A stretch of DNA of 64,000 bases from Asinibacterium sp. OR53. Lineage in GTDB: Bacteria > Bacteroidota > Bacteroidia > Chitinophagales > Chitinophagaceae. Position numbers and translations under genes: made by a program. Shown here one piece after another: positions 19,293-29,113 of this stretch (position 1 is the stretch's first letter; each line of letters begins with the position of its first letter). Below the pieces are notes generated by a model. The model searched no databases and was not told the origin of the DNA. It was given only the letters and a program-made list of their open reading frames with translations. The stretch spans positions 3,319,220 through 3,383,219 of the forward strand of contig NZ_KI911562.1 in the NCBI RefSeq assembly GCF_000515315.1, written 5' to 3'.

Positions 19293-21533
19293 TCAGCCCT
19301 CCCATACGGCCAAATGGTATTTTGCTAAAATACCTTCCAGTTCGAGCGGCCGCACCGGTTTGATCAGGAAATCGTTCATCCCCGCTTCCATTGCTTTTTC
19401 CCGGTCTTCCTGGAAAGCATTGGCTGTGATTGCAATAATGGGCGTATGGTTATACTGATATTTTCCTGATTGCCTGATCTGTTGGGCCGCCTGGTATCCG
19501 TCCATGACCGGCATTTGGATGTCCATAAAGACCAGGTCGTACTGGAACTGCTCGTACATGTCACAGGCTTCCTGCCCGTTGTTGGCAATATCAACGGTGA
19601 TCTTGTATTTGGCCAGCATCAGGCAGAATACTTTTTGATTGATGAGGTTGTCTTCAGCCAGCAGGATGCGGGTACCTGAAAAATCTTCCTTATGCTGGGC
19701 ACTATTTTCTTCCATTGGATACCGGATGGGTTCTCCCAGCGGCAGTTGAAGTGTAAAGAAGAAAGTGGTTCCGCTGCCCGGCTTGCTTTCCACTTCCAGC
19801 TTGCCCCCCATCAGTTTCACCAATTGATCTGAAATTGTGAGGCCAAGTCCCGTACCACCAAAATTTCGCGTGATGGAAGCATCTGCCTGTTTAAACGCTT
19901 CAAACAAACTGCGTGCATTATCCTGTGAAATACCGATGCCGGTGTCTTCGATTTCGAAACGGATGACCTGGTGAAAACGATCGGGGGAAGGTTGTTCGAT
20001 GAGTCTTACGTCGATACTCCCTTCATTGGTAAACTTGATCGCGTTACCGATCAGGTTAAGCAGTACTTGTTGTAACCTCAGCGGATCGCCCAACACATAA
20101 CGGTCATTTGCCGCTTTGTATGTAAAAAACAACTGGAGTCTCTTTTCAAGGAGTTTGTATTTAAAGATATTCAGCACTTTACTGAGATCGCCTTTCAAAT
20201 CAATAGGTATGTGTTCAAGCTCCATGTTGCCCGATTCAATCTTGGAGTAGTCGAGTATACGATTGATGAGTTCCAGCAGGTGGTTGGCAGAAAAATCAAT
20301 GGTATTGAGGCAATCCATCTGCTCGGCAGACAACTCGGTATTCCTGATGATATGAGTCATACCGGTAATGCCATTCAACGGGGTACGGATTTCATGGCTC
20401 ATATTGGCCAGGAAGATACTTTTGTATTCGGATGATTTTTTTTCCTGCTCATAAGACTTCTCCAGGTTTTCAAGCGTGTCTTTCAAGCTGCTTTTCAAAT
20501 GCAGGAAGGCTTTGTTCAACTGTTCAATATCCTTGATCTTGGGCAGAAAATGATCATCATGCTCTTGCTTATCTTCCCGGAACCTGGAATTGATAAATGC
20601 AAACATGCGTTCATTCAATTCCTTGATATCCCGCGTAAGCGCGTTCGATAAAAACAGACTTAACAATATCGCGATCACGAGCAAACCTGCAGATGCAGTG
20701 ATCAGGGTGGTTTTTAATTTCCCCCTGAGGCGTACGGCTTCGAGGTTGGACCTCGTTCTGATAGCCGTATACTGTGTTTCAATGGCGCCAATGATTTGCT
20801 GAACATGATAGTAAGTACCGTAACTGCTATTAATACCCAGCCGGTTGGTGTATTCCACCAGTTTATTGAAATAGAACTTGTAATTGCCCAACAGTGCCCT
20901 CGTATGTGATCCGGGAGGGTATGTGTTTGTGAGCTGATCGATCAGTTCCACAAATTCACGGGCATATAATGTATCGCCACGAATCAGGTAATCTTTTTCG
21001 TGCCTTCTTAATTGCAGAATGCTGACTTCTTTGATCAGGGAAGAATCTTCCAGTATATGGGCATACAAGCGCATTTTGCCTTCCAGTCCAAAATCTTTAA
21101 AGCCTTTTTCCAGGTAGAGACTTTTCAGGAGCCTCACAGAATCCATCAGTCGCGCATCCAGCACAACAAGCCGGTCGAGTTCCACGTCCAGATCTATGTT
21201 ATTCTTCCTGGCTTCTTTCCTGGCCTGGTATAAATGCTGAAGATTCTTTTCAAGATACGACTCAAAAGTGTCGATGTCTTTTTGTCTCCCAGTCTTATAG
21301 AAATCGGTCTGATGAAATCCGGAAAGGATGAAAAACTGCAGCGAATTATTACTGGCGAAAAAACTATTCTGTATCTGGGTAAGTTGATGAGAAAAATCCT
21401 GTAACTTTTCTTCTTTGGTTTTAATGGCGGAATAAATACCCATCCATATCAATAGAATGGCAAAAAAAGAAAAAAAACTCAGCAGGATTCTGCCTCGGTA
21501 GGATTTTAATAAGTCAACGCCACGTATAACCAT
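19293..21533 (-). CDS. Hybrid sensor histidine kinase with C-terminal receiver domain
   Basis: About 746 residues. An N-terminal membrane segment (about 14-40) and a second (about 285-310) enclose a periplasmic helical sensor domain of about 240 residues. A coiled-coil follows, then HisKA with the phospho-acceptor in MSHEIRTPLNG (about 385). HATPase_c has NLIGNAIKFTN, DTGIGIS and GGTGLGL boxes. The C-terminal receiver carries LLAEDNLINQ, phospho-acceptor Asp in FMDIQMPVMDG, and the FLIKPVRP Lys. Start ATG 21533 replaces an upstream TTG. No separate response regulator is adjacent, so output probably passes through a phosphorelay. Confidence 0.94.
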   Translation of the reverse strand: MVIRGVDLLKSYRGRILLSFFSFFAILLIWMGIYSAIKTKEEKLQDFSHQLTQIQNSFFASNNSLQFFILSGFHQTDFYKTGRQKDIDTFESYLEKNLQHLYQARKEARKNNIDLDVELDRLVVLDARLMDSVRLLKSLYLEKGFKDFGLEGKMRLYAHILEDSSLIKEVSILQLRRHEKDYLIRGDTLYAREFVELIDQLTNTYPPGSHTRALLGNYKFYFNKLVEYTNRLGINSSYGTYYHVQQIIGAIETQYTAIRTRSNLEAVRLRGKLKTTLITASAGLLVIAILLSLFLSNALTRDIKELNERMFAFINSRFREDKQEHDDHFLPKIKDIEQLNKAFLHLKSSLKDTLENLEKSYEQEKKSSEYKSIFLANMSHEIRTPLNGITGMTHIIRNTELSAEQMDCLNTIDFSANHLLELINRILDYSKIESGNMELEHIPIDLKGDLSKVLNIFKYKLLEKRLQLFFTYKAANDRYVLGDPLRLQQVLLNLIGNAIKFTNEGSIDVRLIEQPSPDRFHQVIRFEIEDTGIGISQDNARSLFEAFKQADASITRNFGGTGLGLTISDQLVKLMGGKLEVESKPGSGTTFFFTLQLPLGEPIRYPMEENSAQHKEDFSGTRILLAEDNLINQKVFCLMLAKYKITVDIANNGQEACDMYEQFQYDLVFMDIQMPVMDGYQAAQQIRQSGKYQYNHTPIIAITANAFQEDREKAMEAGMNDFLIKPVRPLELEGILAKYHLAVWEG

Positions 21534-21594
21534 GATAGAGGGCAAAATTGGCGATTGCTGCCAGATTTTGCCCTCTATCTATTTTATCAATTTA

Positions 21595-23001
21595 TTAAAT
21601 ATCGATCGCTTCTCCGTAAGCGGCGGCTGTAGCTTCTTTCAGGCCTTCGCTCATGGTAGGATGCGGATGCACCGCATTGAGTATCTCGTGGGCTGTGGTT
21701 TCCAATTTACGGGCCACCACTGCTTCAGCGATCATTTCGGTTACGTTGGTACCGATCATGTGGCAACCCAGGAACTCACCGTATTTGGCATCGTAAATTA
21801 CTTTTACAAAGCCTTCGGTAGCACCGGCTGCGCTGGCTTTACCACTGGCCATGAAGGGGAATTTGCCCACTTTGATGTCATAACCAGCTTCTTTGGCGGC
21901 TTTCTCTGTGTAACCGACGCTGGCGATCTCGGGCGTACAATAAGTACAACCGGGGATATTGTTGTAATCGAGCGGATCGGGCAGGTGGTGGTGTTTTTTC
22001 TCCAGGTAAGCCATGTGCTCGGCTGCATTGATGCCTTCTTTAGAAGCTACGTGCGCGAGCGCTTGTCCGGGTGAGCAGTCGCCAATTGCATAGATACCAG
22101 GAACAGAAGTTTGCTGGTATTGATCCACGATGATCTTGCCTTTTTCTGTTTTGATGGCATTCTCTTCCAGTCCGATGTTCTCAATATTGGCCACTACACC
22201 TACCGCGCTCAATACCACATCTGCTTCCAATGTAACCGTGCTGCCGTCCTGTTTTTTAACCAGGGCTTTCACACCGGCACCGCTGGTGTCTACTGATTCC
22301 ACGGAAGCGTTGGTCATGATCTCGATACCTTGCTTCTTGTATTGTTTTTCCAGTTCTTTTGAAATCTCTTCGTCTTCCACCGGAACCACGCGCGGCATGA
22401 ATTCCACAATGGTTACTTTGGTGCCCATGCTATTGTAAACATAAGCGAACTCAACACCGATGGCGCCACTGCCTACCACGATCATACTCTTGGGCTGATT
22501 GGGTAATACCATGGCTTCGCGGTAGCCGATCACTTTCTGGCCATCCTGTTTGAGGTTGGGCAGTTCGCGACTGCGGCCGCCTGTTGCAATAACAATGTAT
22601 TTGGCTTCTACTACCTGCTTGCTGCCATCAGCGGCGGTAACTTCCACCTGTCCTTTGGCTTTGATCTTGCCATAGCCCATGATCACGTCGATCTTGTTCT
22701 TCTTCATCAGGAACTGAACGCCTTTGCTCATTTTATCGGCCACACCGCGGCTGCGTTTGATCACAGCGCCAAAATCGGCGGTTCCGGTGGCATTGATACC
22801 ATAATTGGTACTGTGTTTCACGTACTCGTACACCTGTGCACTTTTCAGCAGGGCCTTGGTGGGAATACATCCCCAGTTCAGGCAGATGCCGCCCAGGCTT
22901 TCCTTTTCAATGATCGCTACTTTAAATCCTAACTGAGATGCACGGATGGCCGCAGGGTAACCACCCGGACCGCTACCAATGACAATGACGTCGTATGCCA
23001 T
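21595..23001 (-). CDS. lpdA: Dihydrolipoyl dehydrogenase (E3)
   Basis: 468 residues. FAD motif VIGSGPGGYPAAIRASQLG is at residues 6-24. The redox-active disulfide is in GGICLNWGCIPTK (Cys about 40 and 45). The NAD motif VVGSGAIGVEFAYVY lies in the middle. IGDCSPGQALAHVASKEG follows, and the C-terminal catalytic His-Glu block HPHPTMSEGLKEA. It reoxidises lipoamide in 2-oxoacid dehydrogenase complexes and/or glycine cleavage. Monocistronic. Confidence 0.97.
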   Translation of the reverse strand: MAYDVIVIGSGPGGYPAAIRASQLGFKVAIIEKESLGGICLNWGCIPTKALLKSAQVYEYVKHSTNYGINATGTADFGAVIKRSRGVADKMSKGVQFLMKKNKIDVIMGYGKIKAKGQVEVTAADGSKQVVEAKYIVIATGGRSRELPNLKQDGQKVIGYREAMVLPNQPKSMIVVGSGAIGVEFAYVYNSMGTKVTIVEFMPRVVPVEDEEISKELEKQYKKQGIEIMTNASVESVDTSGAGVKALVKKQDGSTVTLEADVVLSAVGVVANIENIGLEENAIKTEKGKIIVDQYQQTSVPGIYAIGDCSPGQALAHVASKEGINAAEHMAYLEKKHHHLPDPLDYNNIPGCTYCTPEIASVGYTEKAAKEAGYDIKVGKFPFMASGKASAAGATEGFVKVIYDAKYGEFLGCHMIGTNVTEMIAEAVVARKLETTAHEILNAVHPHPTMSEGLKEATAAAYGEAIDI

Positions 23002-23074
23002 AAGATGTTGATTGTTGAATTAAACAGATACGCAAACATCGATTTGCGGATGCGAAAATACTGCAAATCAGCCA

Positions 23075-23896
23075 TCACTCAAAAAACACCCGTACCGTCT
23101 GGTAAAACCACTTATTGTGGCTCTGGCTTCCTCCTGATTGCTGCATTTGTTCGTTAAAGCCCTGGAGACCGAACAGGCCGGCCATATTGCCATTGCGAAG
23201 CGCTATTTCGAGGTAACCGGCCGAATTGAACCAGGCCAGCTTTTCCGTTTCGGGAACGGCAGCATAGTTATCGCTGATGGCATCGATGACTTCATTGCGT
23301 TTGAAAACAATTTTGAAGCGCCGGCCCTTGCTGTGGTCGTTGAATTCTTTTTGGGTGATGTTGATGACCACATTCTCGAAATTGTCGATGAACAGTATCT
23401 GTCCTTCAATCCAATCCGGACCATAAGTAGGCCGCAATGGGTATTTCTCAACGATCTCCCCGGCAGCCACCTCTCCTGCCAGGCCACCCCGCTGGATGAT
23501 GCGTGTGATGGCCGCGGCGGCCAGTTGGGTCAGTTCCAGTAATGTACGTTGGCCGCCGGCAGGTATACGAACAATCTCACGGGGTTTTTCCGCGGTGATC
23601 ATGGTAAGCAGGCCATTATCCGGACAAGTAATGAATTGACCATTGAATTTCGCTATCAGCAGATGCGTGACCGGCGACTCGAATACATTCACCAGGATGA
23701 AATGATGTGTACCTGCCGGAAAATACCGAAAGGCATTGCCGCAGATATAGGCGGCCTGCGGAAAGTTGGTTTGTGAAAGCTGGTGCGTGATATCGCATAC
23801 CTGCAGTGCAGGATCCAGTGACAGAAACTGGCCCTTGATGGCGCCTACGAGAAAGTCGCGCTGGCCTATATCGGTTGACAACGTTAAGATGGGCAT
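23075..23896 (-). CDS. SAM hydroxide adenosyltransferase (DUF62 family)
   Basis: 273 residues. Family blocks visible are the N-terminal LSTDIGQRDFLVGAIKG, DITHQLSQTNFPQAAYI, CPDNGLLTM, and late IDNFENVVINIT. The C-terminal region ends with LEIALRNGNMAGLFG. This family cleaves S-adenosylmethionine with hydroxide to adenosine and methionine, and includes relatives of halogenases. Nothing here suggests a halogenase. Close to lpdA but with a 73-bp gap. Confidence 0.9.
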   Translation of the reverse strand: MPILTLSTDIGQRDFLVGAIKGQFLSLDPALQVCDITHQLSQTNFPQAAYICGNAFRYFPAGTHHFILVNVFESPVTHLLIAKFNGQFITCPDNGLLTMITAEKPREIVRIPAGGQRTLLELTQLAAAAITRIIQRGGLAGEVAAGEIVEKYPLRPTYGPDWIEGQILFIDNFENVVINITQKEFNDHSKGRRFKIVFKRNEVIDAISDNYAAVPETEKLAWFNSAGYLEIALRNGNMAGLFGLQGFNEQMQQSGGSQSHNKWFYQTVRVFFE

Positions 23897-23925
23897 GCCG
23901 GATGATAAACGTCTGGGAAGATGAG

Positions 23926-24732
23926 TTATTTCACCAATCTTCCATTTTTAAAGAAAAAACGATTAACCAGTTTATCGGCCAAAGAAGGCAGGAACCTGTT
24001 GAGGAATACCGTTTCTTTTCCCTGGAAAGTGAGTACCAGGGTTCTCTTTCTTTTACCGATCGCTTTCACGATATGCCTGGCGCATTCTTCGGCGGTCATC
24101 ATTTTCTTTTCATCCATCGGTGATTCTCCCTGCGCTTGACCTTCTTTATTAAGGGCCGCATTACGGATATTAGAAGCAGTGAAGCCCGGACAAACCCACA
24201 TTACATTCACGCCACTGTGCAGTAATTCAGTGCGGAGGGCTTCCAGGAAACCGTTGACAGCATATTTGGAAGCAGAATAACCGCTGCGGCCGGGAAGTCC
24301 GCGGAAACCAGCAATAGATGACACGCCTACGATACTGCCTTTGTTTTTGAGTATATGTGGCAGTGCAAATTTGGTGCAGGAAACCGTGCCCCAGAAATTC
24401 ACGTCCATCACTTTGCGGATGGTTTCCAGTTCCACATCCTGTACCAGGGCGCGCATAGAAACACCTGCATTATTGATCAGTATGTCGATGGTGCCGAAGT
24501 TTTTAACCACGGCATCGATAAAGCTCCTGCTTTCCTGCTCTTTGCTCACATCGGCCGTATGGATCATGAGGGGTTTACCGGGATAAGAAGCCTGCAAATG
24601 ATAGAGTTTATCGTAATTGCGGCCACAGGTAGCCACTTTGGCCCCCTGGCATAAAAAAGCATCTACCAATGCCTTTCCAATTCCTTCAGAACCGCCCGTA
24701 ATAACGACAACCTTGTTTATGAAGTCCGACAT
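23926..24732 (-). CDS. Short-chain dehydrogenase/reductase (SDR)
   Basis: 268 residues, classical SDR. NAD(P)-binding TGGSEGIGKAL is at about 12-22, the NNAG motif in ILINNAGVSM, and the catalytic Ser in VSSIAGFRG. The YxxxK is in GYSASKYAVNGF. The DHRS7/ketoreductase-like C-terminus is basic and hydrophobic (FLPSLADKLVNRFF), suggesting membrane association. The substrate is unknown. It is the last core gene before the tRNA-Lys island. Confidence 0.9.
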   Translation of the reverse strand: MSDFINKVVVITGGSEGIGKALVDAFLCQGAKVATCGRNYDKLYHLQASYPGKPLMIHTADVSKEQESRSFIDAVVKNFGTIDILINNAGVSMRALVQDVELETIRKVMDVNFWGTVSCTKFALPHILKNKGSIVGVSSIAGFRGLPGRSGYSASKYAVNGFLEALRTELLHSGVNVMWVCPGFTASNIRNAALNKEGQAQGESPMDEKKMMTAEECARHIVKAIGKRKRTLVLTFQGKETVFLNRFLPSLADKLVNRFFFKNGRLVK

Positions 24733-24822
24733 ATTATGCTTGTTGTTACTGCAAAAATAGGCATAACTGAAACAGTTATCAGCAGTAATGTGGGTAACTG
24801 ACCGAAAAAAGATTTATAAAAA

Positions 24823-24853
24823 TTTGGCTATTTTTTTATTTCTCCTATTTTTG
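24823..24853 (+). promoter_or_regulatory. Bacteroidota sigma-70-type promoter of tRNA-Lys
   Basis: TTTG (24823-24826), exactly 19 bases, then TATTTTTG (24846-24853). This matches the Bacteroidota consensus TTTG-N19-TAnnTTTG base for base. The expected start is about 24860, some 40 bases before the mature tRNA. It indicates an active tRNA gene. Confidence 0.8.
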
Positions 24854-24899
24854 CACTCCCAAATCAAATACGGGGTATTCATCGAAGGATGAATGGTTC

Positions 24900-24972
24900 G
24901 ATTCCGTAGCTCAGTTGGTAGAGCAATACACTTTTAATGTATGGGTCCTGGGTTCGAGTCCCAGCGGGATCA
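24900..24972 (+). tRNA. tRNA-Lys (anticodon UUU)
   Basis: A full cloverleaf can be drawn by hand. Acceptor GATTCCG pairs with CGGGATC with one G-U. The D arm is GCTC/GAGC, the anticodon stem ATACA/TGTAT, and the loop CTTTTAA gives anticodon TTT. The T arm is CTGGG/CCCAG with loop TTCGAGT. The discriminator is A; CCA is not encoded. The 3' end serves as integration site for the following island. Confidence 0.97.
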
Positions 24973-24973
24973 C
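24959..24973 (+). repeat. Attachment-site core copy 1 (attL, in tRNA-Lys 3' end)
   Basis: tcccagcgggatcac, the T-arm/acceptor end of tRNA-Lys plus one base. The same 15 bases recur at 36832 and 52687. Integration at this point restores an intact tRNA, as is usual for tyrosine-recombinase islands. Confidence 0.88.
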
Positions 24974-24997
24974 AACAAGTAGGTTTCCTGCTATCTC

Positions 24998-25035
24998 AAA
25001 GCCGCTTAAATGCTGAATTTAGGCGGCTTTTGATT
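24998..25035 (+). terminator. Rho-independent terminator after tRNA-Lys
   Basis: A 14-bp stem (24998-25011 with 25017-25030, one G-U), a 5-base loop, and a T-rich tail. It lies just inside the island and may be supplied by the element. Confidence 0.8.
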
Positions 25036-25041
25036 TTATGA

Positions 25042-25062
25042 GGTGTCAAAACTGGTGTCAAT
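25042..25062 (+). repeat. Paired GGTGTCAAA/T repeats (probable integrase arm sites, left end)
   Basis: GGTGTCAAA at 25042 and GGTGTCAAT at 25054, 12 bp apart. The identical arrangement with the same 12-bp pitch occurs at 36675-36695, and a single copy at 36793. Being confined to the two ends of the integrase-bearing segment suggests arm-type binding sites. Confidence 0.6.
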
Positions 25063-25093
25063 TTACAAATAAATGGTTAGAAGTTGGAGACAA

Positions 25094-25285
25094 TTACATT
25101 CTTGGTATTCTTTGAGTTTCAAGTTTATTTATATCCTGAACAGTGATATTTAAGTCCAATACCAATTTATTTAAATCCCCTCTTCTAATCAGTTGAATTC
25201 CATTGTACTTTGCTAAGATTTCTGCAGACGGACTATAGTCGTTATTCGTAATGGCTAGCAATAAAAAAAACATTATTTTGTACAT
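25094..25285 (-). pseudogene. C-terminal fragment of an Mrr-like restriction endonuclease
   Basis: 63 codons whose middle (AITNNDYSPSAEILAKYNG, then IQLIRRGDLNKLV) resembles the end of the Mrr_cat/topoisomerase-like restriction endonuclease fold. In that fold a 'TNs-y-sp-A-ela...veLidr-dL-kll' pattern closes the domain. The catalytic core is missing: hsdR begins 12 bp beyond, on the other strand. It looks like debris of an earlier restriction gene. The first few residues may be non-homologous read-through. Confidence 0.5.
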
Positions 25286-25297
25286 TTATTTTATCAA

Positions 25298-27646
25298 ATG
25301 GACAAAAAAGAATTAAGCGAAAGGGATATTGAGAATTTATATATAACACCTGCTATTATTCAAGCGGGTTGGGATTTGCATACACAAATAAGGCAAAATG
25401 TAACGCTTACTCCGGGTCCTGTTGTTGTACGTGGCGAAATGTCGGCAAGGAACAAGAAAAAGAAAAAATTTGCCGATTATGTGCTTTCATGGAAACCCGG
25501 GACAAGAGTTGCAGTAATAGAATCCAAAGACAACAATTATTCAGTTAGTTCCGGAATGCAACAAGCATTGGGTTATGCAACCATTCTTGGAGTGCCAAGC
25601 GCATTCAGTTCAAACGGTGATGCGTTTGCATCACACAACAAAGTTCCCAAAGACGGAGAAGACATTGAAACTGAATTTCCACTTGAAAATTTTCCAAGCC
25701 CAAAAGAATTATGGGAACGATACAAGAAACTACACAACATAAAAGAAGCAGAAGAAGAATTGGTTTTGCAACCCTACTTCTCAGACGGTTCAAATAAAGA
25801 ACCGAGATATTACCAAGTTGAAGCAATCAACAGAACAGTTGAAGCAGTTGCAAAAGGACAGAAAAGAATTTTGCTTGTAATGGCAACAGGCACGGGAAAA
25901 ACCTACACAACATTCCAAATCATTTGGCGATTGTGGAAAGCCAAAGCAGTAAAGAGAATTTTATTTCTTGTTGACAGAAACATTTTAGCAGACCAAACTT
26001 TAGTAAACGATTTCAAACCGTTTGGTTCTGTGATGACAAAAATCAAGAATCGGAAAATTGACCCATCGTATGAAATTCACTTAGGACTTTATCAGGCAAT
26101 GACTGGACCTGATGAAATAGATAAAATCTACAAGAGTGTTTCTCCTGATTTTTTTGACTTGATTGTTATTGATGAGTGCCACAGAGGAAGTGCAAACGAT
26201 GATGCATCTTGGAAAGAAATTCTTGACTACTTCAAGAATGCAATACAAATTGGCTTGACTGCAACACCAAAGGAAACAGAGTATGCTTCAAACATTACTT
26301 ACTTCGGGAAACCTGTTTACACCTACAGTTTGAAGCAAGGTATTCAAGACGGCTTTCTTGCTCCTTACAAAGTTGTGAAGATTGATATTGATAAGGATAT
26401 TGACGGATGGACTCCACCAAAAGGAATGACAGATGATTTAGGTGAGGAAATTGAACATCGCACTTACAATCAAGCTGACATGGACAGAATTTTGGTTCTC
26501 AATCAGCGAACAAAGTTGGTTGCAAAAAGAGTTATGCAATTATTGAATGCAACGAACCCATTTTCAAAAACAATTATTTTCTGTGAGGACATTGACCATG
26601 CAGAACGAATGCGAAAAGCAATTGTAAATGCAGCGAGTAGAATTGCAACTGAAAATCCAAAGTATGTAATGCGGATTACAGGCGACAGTGTTGAAGGAAA
26701 AGCAGAACTTGACAACTTCATTGACCCCGAAAGTAAATTCCCTGTGATCGCAACTACATCAGATTTAATGACCACTGGTGTTGATGCAAAAACTTGTAAG
26801 TTAATTGTGCTTGACAAGACGATTAACTCAATGACCACCTTCAAACAAATTATCGGGAGAGGAACTCGTATTGATGAGGACAACAACAAGTACTTTTTTA
26901 CAATCATGGATTTCAAAAAGGCAACCGAACATTTCAGCGATCCTGAGTTTGACGGTAAGCCGGTTGTTATTTACAATCCATCTCCCGATGATGACCCTGT
27001 TCCGCCTGACCCGGAAGGTGAAGACGATGGAACTGATAATGGAGAAGACGAAGACACAGGTGATGAAGGCAGAAAAAAAATTGTTGTGAGTGGTGTTCCT
27101 GCAAAAATTAAAAATGAACGAATTGAATATCTCGGCGAAGATGGAAAACTGATTACAGAATCATATAGAGATTTTTCCAAAAAGCAAGTTCATCAGGAGT
27201 TTGCTTCACTTGATGATTTCCTGGTAAAATGGAATGATGCGAGTAAAAAACAAATCATCATTGACTTGCTGGAAGAACACGGAGTTGTGTTAGAAAATCT
27301 TGCTGAAATAGTTGGCAAGGATTTCAGCGACTTTGATTTGATATGTCATGTTGCATTCGGACAACTACCACTCACTCGAAATGAAAGAGCCAACAATGTG
27401 AAGAAGCGAAACTACTTTACAAAATATGGCGAACAGGCAAGAGCAGTGCTTACAGGATTGTTGGATTTGTATGCCGATAAAGGCGTTTCAAGTATTGAGA
27501 ATGCAAAAGTTCTTAACCTGAAACCATTCAGTGACATTGGAACTCCTTTGGAAATTATCAAAGAAGTATTCGGCGGGAAAGAAAACTACGAGAAAGCAAT
27601 CAAAGAATTGGAATATGAACTTTTTAAACAAGAGAAAGTAGCATGA
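25298..27646 (+). CDS. hsdR: Type I restriction endonuclease subunit R
   Basis: 782 residues. The N-terminal nuclease domain (HSDR_N) has ADYVLSW followed by the PD-(D/E)xK end in AVIESKDN (about 72-79). The SF2 translocase has Walker A MATGTGKTYTTF (about 196), DECHRGS (about 290), GLTATPKE, and motif VI IIGRGTRID. The C-terminal domain resembles the EcoEI R C-terminal region. An acidic linker of Asp/Glu/Pro (about 560-590) precedes it. It cuts unmodified DNA after translocation. Its TGA overlaps the ATG of hsdM (ATGA), showing translational coupling. Confidence 0.95.
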   Translation: MDKKELSERDIENLYITPAIIQAGWDLHTQIRQNVTLTPGPVVVRGEMSARNKKKKKFADYVLSWKPGTRVAVIESKDNNYSVSSGMQQALGYATILGVPSAFSSNGDAFASHNKVPKDGEDIETEFPLENFPSPKELWERYKKLHNIKEAEEELVLQPYFSDGSNKEPRYYQVEAINRTVEAVAKGQKRILLVMATGTGKTYTTFQIIWRLWKAKAVKRILFLVDRNILADQTLVNDFKPFGSVMTKIKNRKIDPSYEIHLGLYQAMTGPDEIDKIYKSVSPDFFDLIVIDECHRGSANDDASWKEILDYFKNAIQIGLTATPKETEYASNITYFGKPVYTYSLKQGIQDGFLAPYKVVKIDIDKDIDGWTPPKGMTDDLGEEIEHRTYNQADMDRILVLNQRTKLVAKRVMQLLNATNPFSKTIIFCEDIDHAERMRKAIVNAASRIATENPKYVMRITGDSVEGKAELDNFIDPESKFPVIATTSDLMTTGVDAKTCKLIVLDKTINSMTTFKQIIGRGTRIDEDNNKYFFTIMDFKKATEHFSDPEFDGKPVVIYNPSPDDDPVPPDPEGEDDGTDNGEDEDTGDEGRKKIVVSGVPAKIKNERIEYLGEDGKLITESYRDFSKKQVHQEFASLDDFLVKWNDASKKQIIIDLLEEHGVVLENLAEIVGKDFSDFDLICHVAFGQLPLTRNERANNVKKRNYFTKYGEQARAVLTGLLDLYADKGVSSIENAKVLNLKPFSDIGTPLEIIKEVFGGKENYEKAIKELEYELFKQEKVA

Positions 27647-29112
27647 GTAATGTATCAGGCGTAATAAAATCCATTCAGGATATAATGCGGAAAGATGTTG
27701 GCGTTGATGGTGATGCTCAACGCATCAGCCAGTTGGTATGGCTATTCTTTTTAAAAATCCTTGATGACAGAGAAGATGAATTAGAATTGACAGAAGACGA
27801 TTACAATTCACCATTGCCTGAAAAATTGCGTTGGAGAAATTGGGCAAAAGATTCAGAAGGAATCACGGGTGATGAATTATTGAACTTCGTGAACAATGAA
27901 TTATTTCCGACACTCAAAAACAAATTGAAAGTTGATGGAGACGACAGCAAGAGAGCATTAGTGATTAAAAATGTTTTTGAAGATGCTTACAACTACATGA
28001 AGTCTGGAACATTGCTTCGGCAAGTTGTAAATAAAATTTGCGAAATAGATTTCAATGCTTCTGGTGACCGTCACACATTCGGCAGCATATATGAACAGAT
28101 ATTGAAAGATTTGCAGAGTGCTGGCAACGCAGGTGAATTCTATACACCAAGGGCAGTAACAACTTTTATTGTAAACAGAATTGCTCCACAATTAGAAGAA
28201 ACAGTTCTTGACCCTGCGTGTGGCACAGGAGGATTTCTTACCAATGTGATTGAATACAAACGGGAGCACTATGTAAGATCAGCAGCGGAAGAAGAAATAT
28301 TGCAAAAGACAATTAACGGAGTGGAGAAAAAGGCACTACCTCACATGCTTTGCACCACTAACATGATTTTGCACGGGATAGATGTTCCGATCAATATTAA
28401 ACACGACAACACACTTGCACGTCCATTGCGTGACTACACTAATGCGGACAGAGTCAACATTGTTGTTACAAATCCGCCTTTCGGTGGAATGGAAGAAGAT
28501 GGAATTGAAAACAACTTCCCTGCAACTTTCAGAACAAGAGAAACCGCCAATCTTTTCATGGCATTAATAATTCACATTCTCAAAACTGATGGCAGGGCTG
28601 CTGTTGTATTGCCTGATGGATTTTTATTTGGCGAAGGCATACAAACACGACTGAAAGAAAAATTATTTGCCGAATGTAATCTGCATACAATTGTGCGGTT
28701 GCCTAATGGTGTGTTTAATCCGTACACAGGAATAAGAACCAACATTTTGTTTTTTACAAAAGGGAAACCGACAGAGCATGTTTGGTATTATGAGCATCCG
28801 TATCCCGAAGGTGTTGTGAACTACAACAAAACAAAACCGATGCGGTTTGAAGAGTTTGAAACAGAAATAAAATGGTGGGGAACAGAAGCCGATGGATTTG
28901 TTGCAAGAGTTGAGACCGAACAAGCATGGAAAGTTTCTGCACAAAGTATCATTGAAAGGAATTACAACCTTGATATTAAAAACCCACATGTGGGTGAGCA
29001 GGTAAGCCACGACCCTGATGAATTACTTGCCCAATATCAAAACGAACAATCTGAAATTTCTAATCTGCGAAATCAACTGAAAGAAATTTTAGCCGAAGCA
29101 CTAACCAAATAA
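27643..29112 (+). CDS. hsdM: Type I DNA methyltransferase subunit M
   Basis: 489 residues, an N6-adenine methyltransferase. A helical HsdM N-domain (about 1-130) is followed by SAM motif I DPACGTGGFL (about 189) and catalytic motif IV NPPF (about 276). GEFYTPRAVTTFIV precedes motif I, as in type I M subunits. It would form an M2S methylase protecting host DNA and combine with hsdR for restriction. It starts inside the hsdR stop and ends 1 bp before hsdS. Confidence 0.96.
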   Translation: MSNVSGVIKSIQDIMRKDVGVDGDAQRISQLVWLFFLKILDDREDELELTEDDYNSPLPEKLRWRNWAKDSEGITGDELLNFVNNELFPTLKNKLKVDGDDSKRALVIKNVFEDAYNYMKSGTLLRQVVNKICEIDFNASGDRHTFGSIYEQILKDLQSAGNAGEFYTPRAVTTFIVNRIAPQLEETVLDPACGTGGFLTNVIEYKREHYVRSAAEEEILQKTINGVEKKALPHMLCTTNMILHGIDVPINIKHDNTLARPLRDYTNADRVNIVVTNPPFGGMEEDGIENNFPATFRTRETANLFMALIIHILKTDGRAAVVLPDGFLFGEGIQTRLKEKLFAECNLHTIVRLPNGVFNPYTGIRTNILFFTKGKPTEHVWYYEHPYPEGVVNYNKTKPMRFEEFETEIKWWGTEADGFVARVETEQAWKVSAQSIIERNYNLDIKNPHVGEQVSHDPDELLAQYQNEQSEISNLRNQLKEILAEALTK

Positions 29113-29113
29113 A

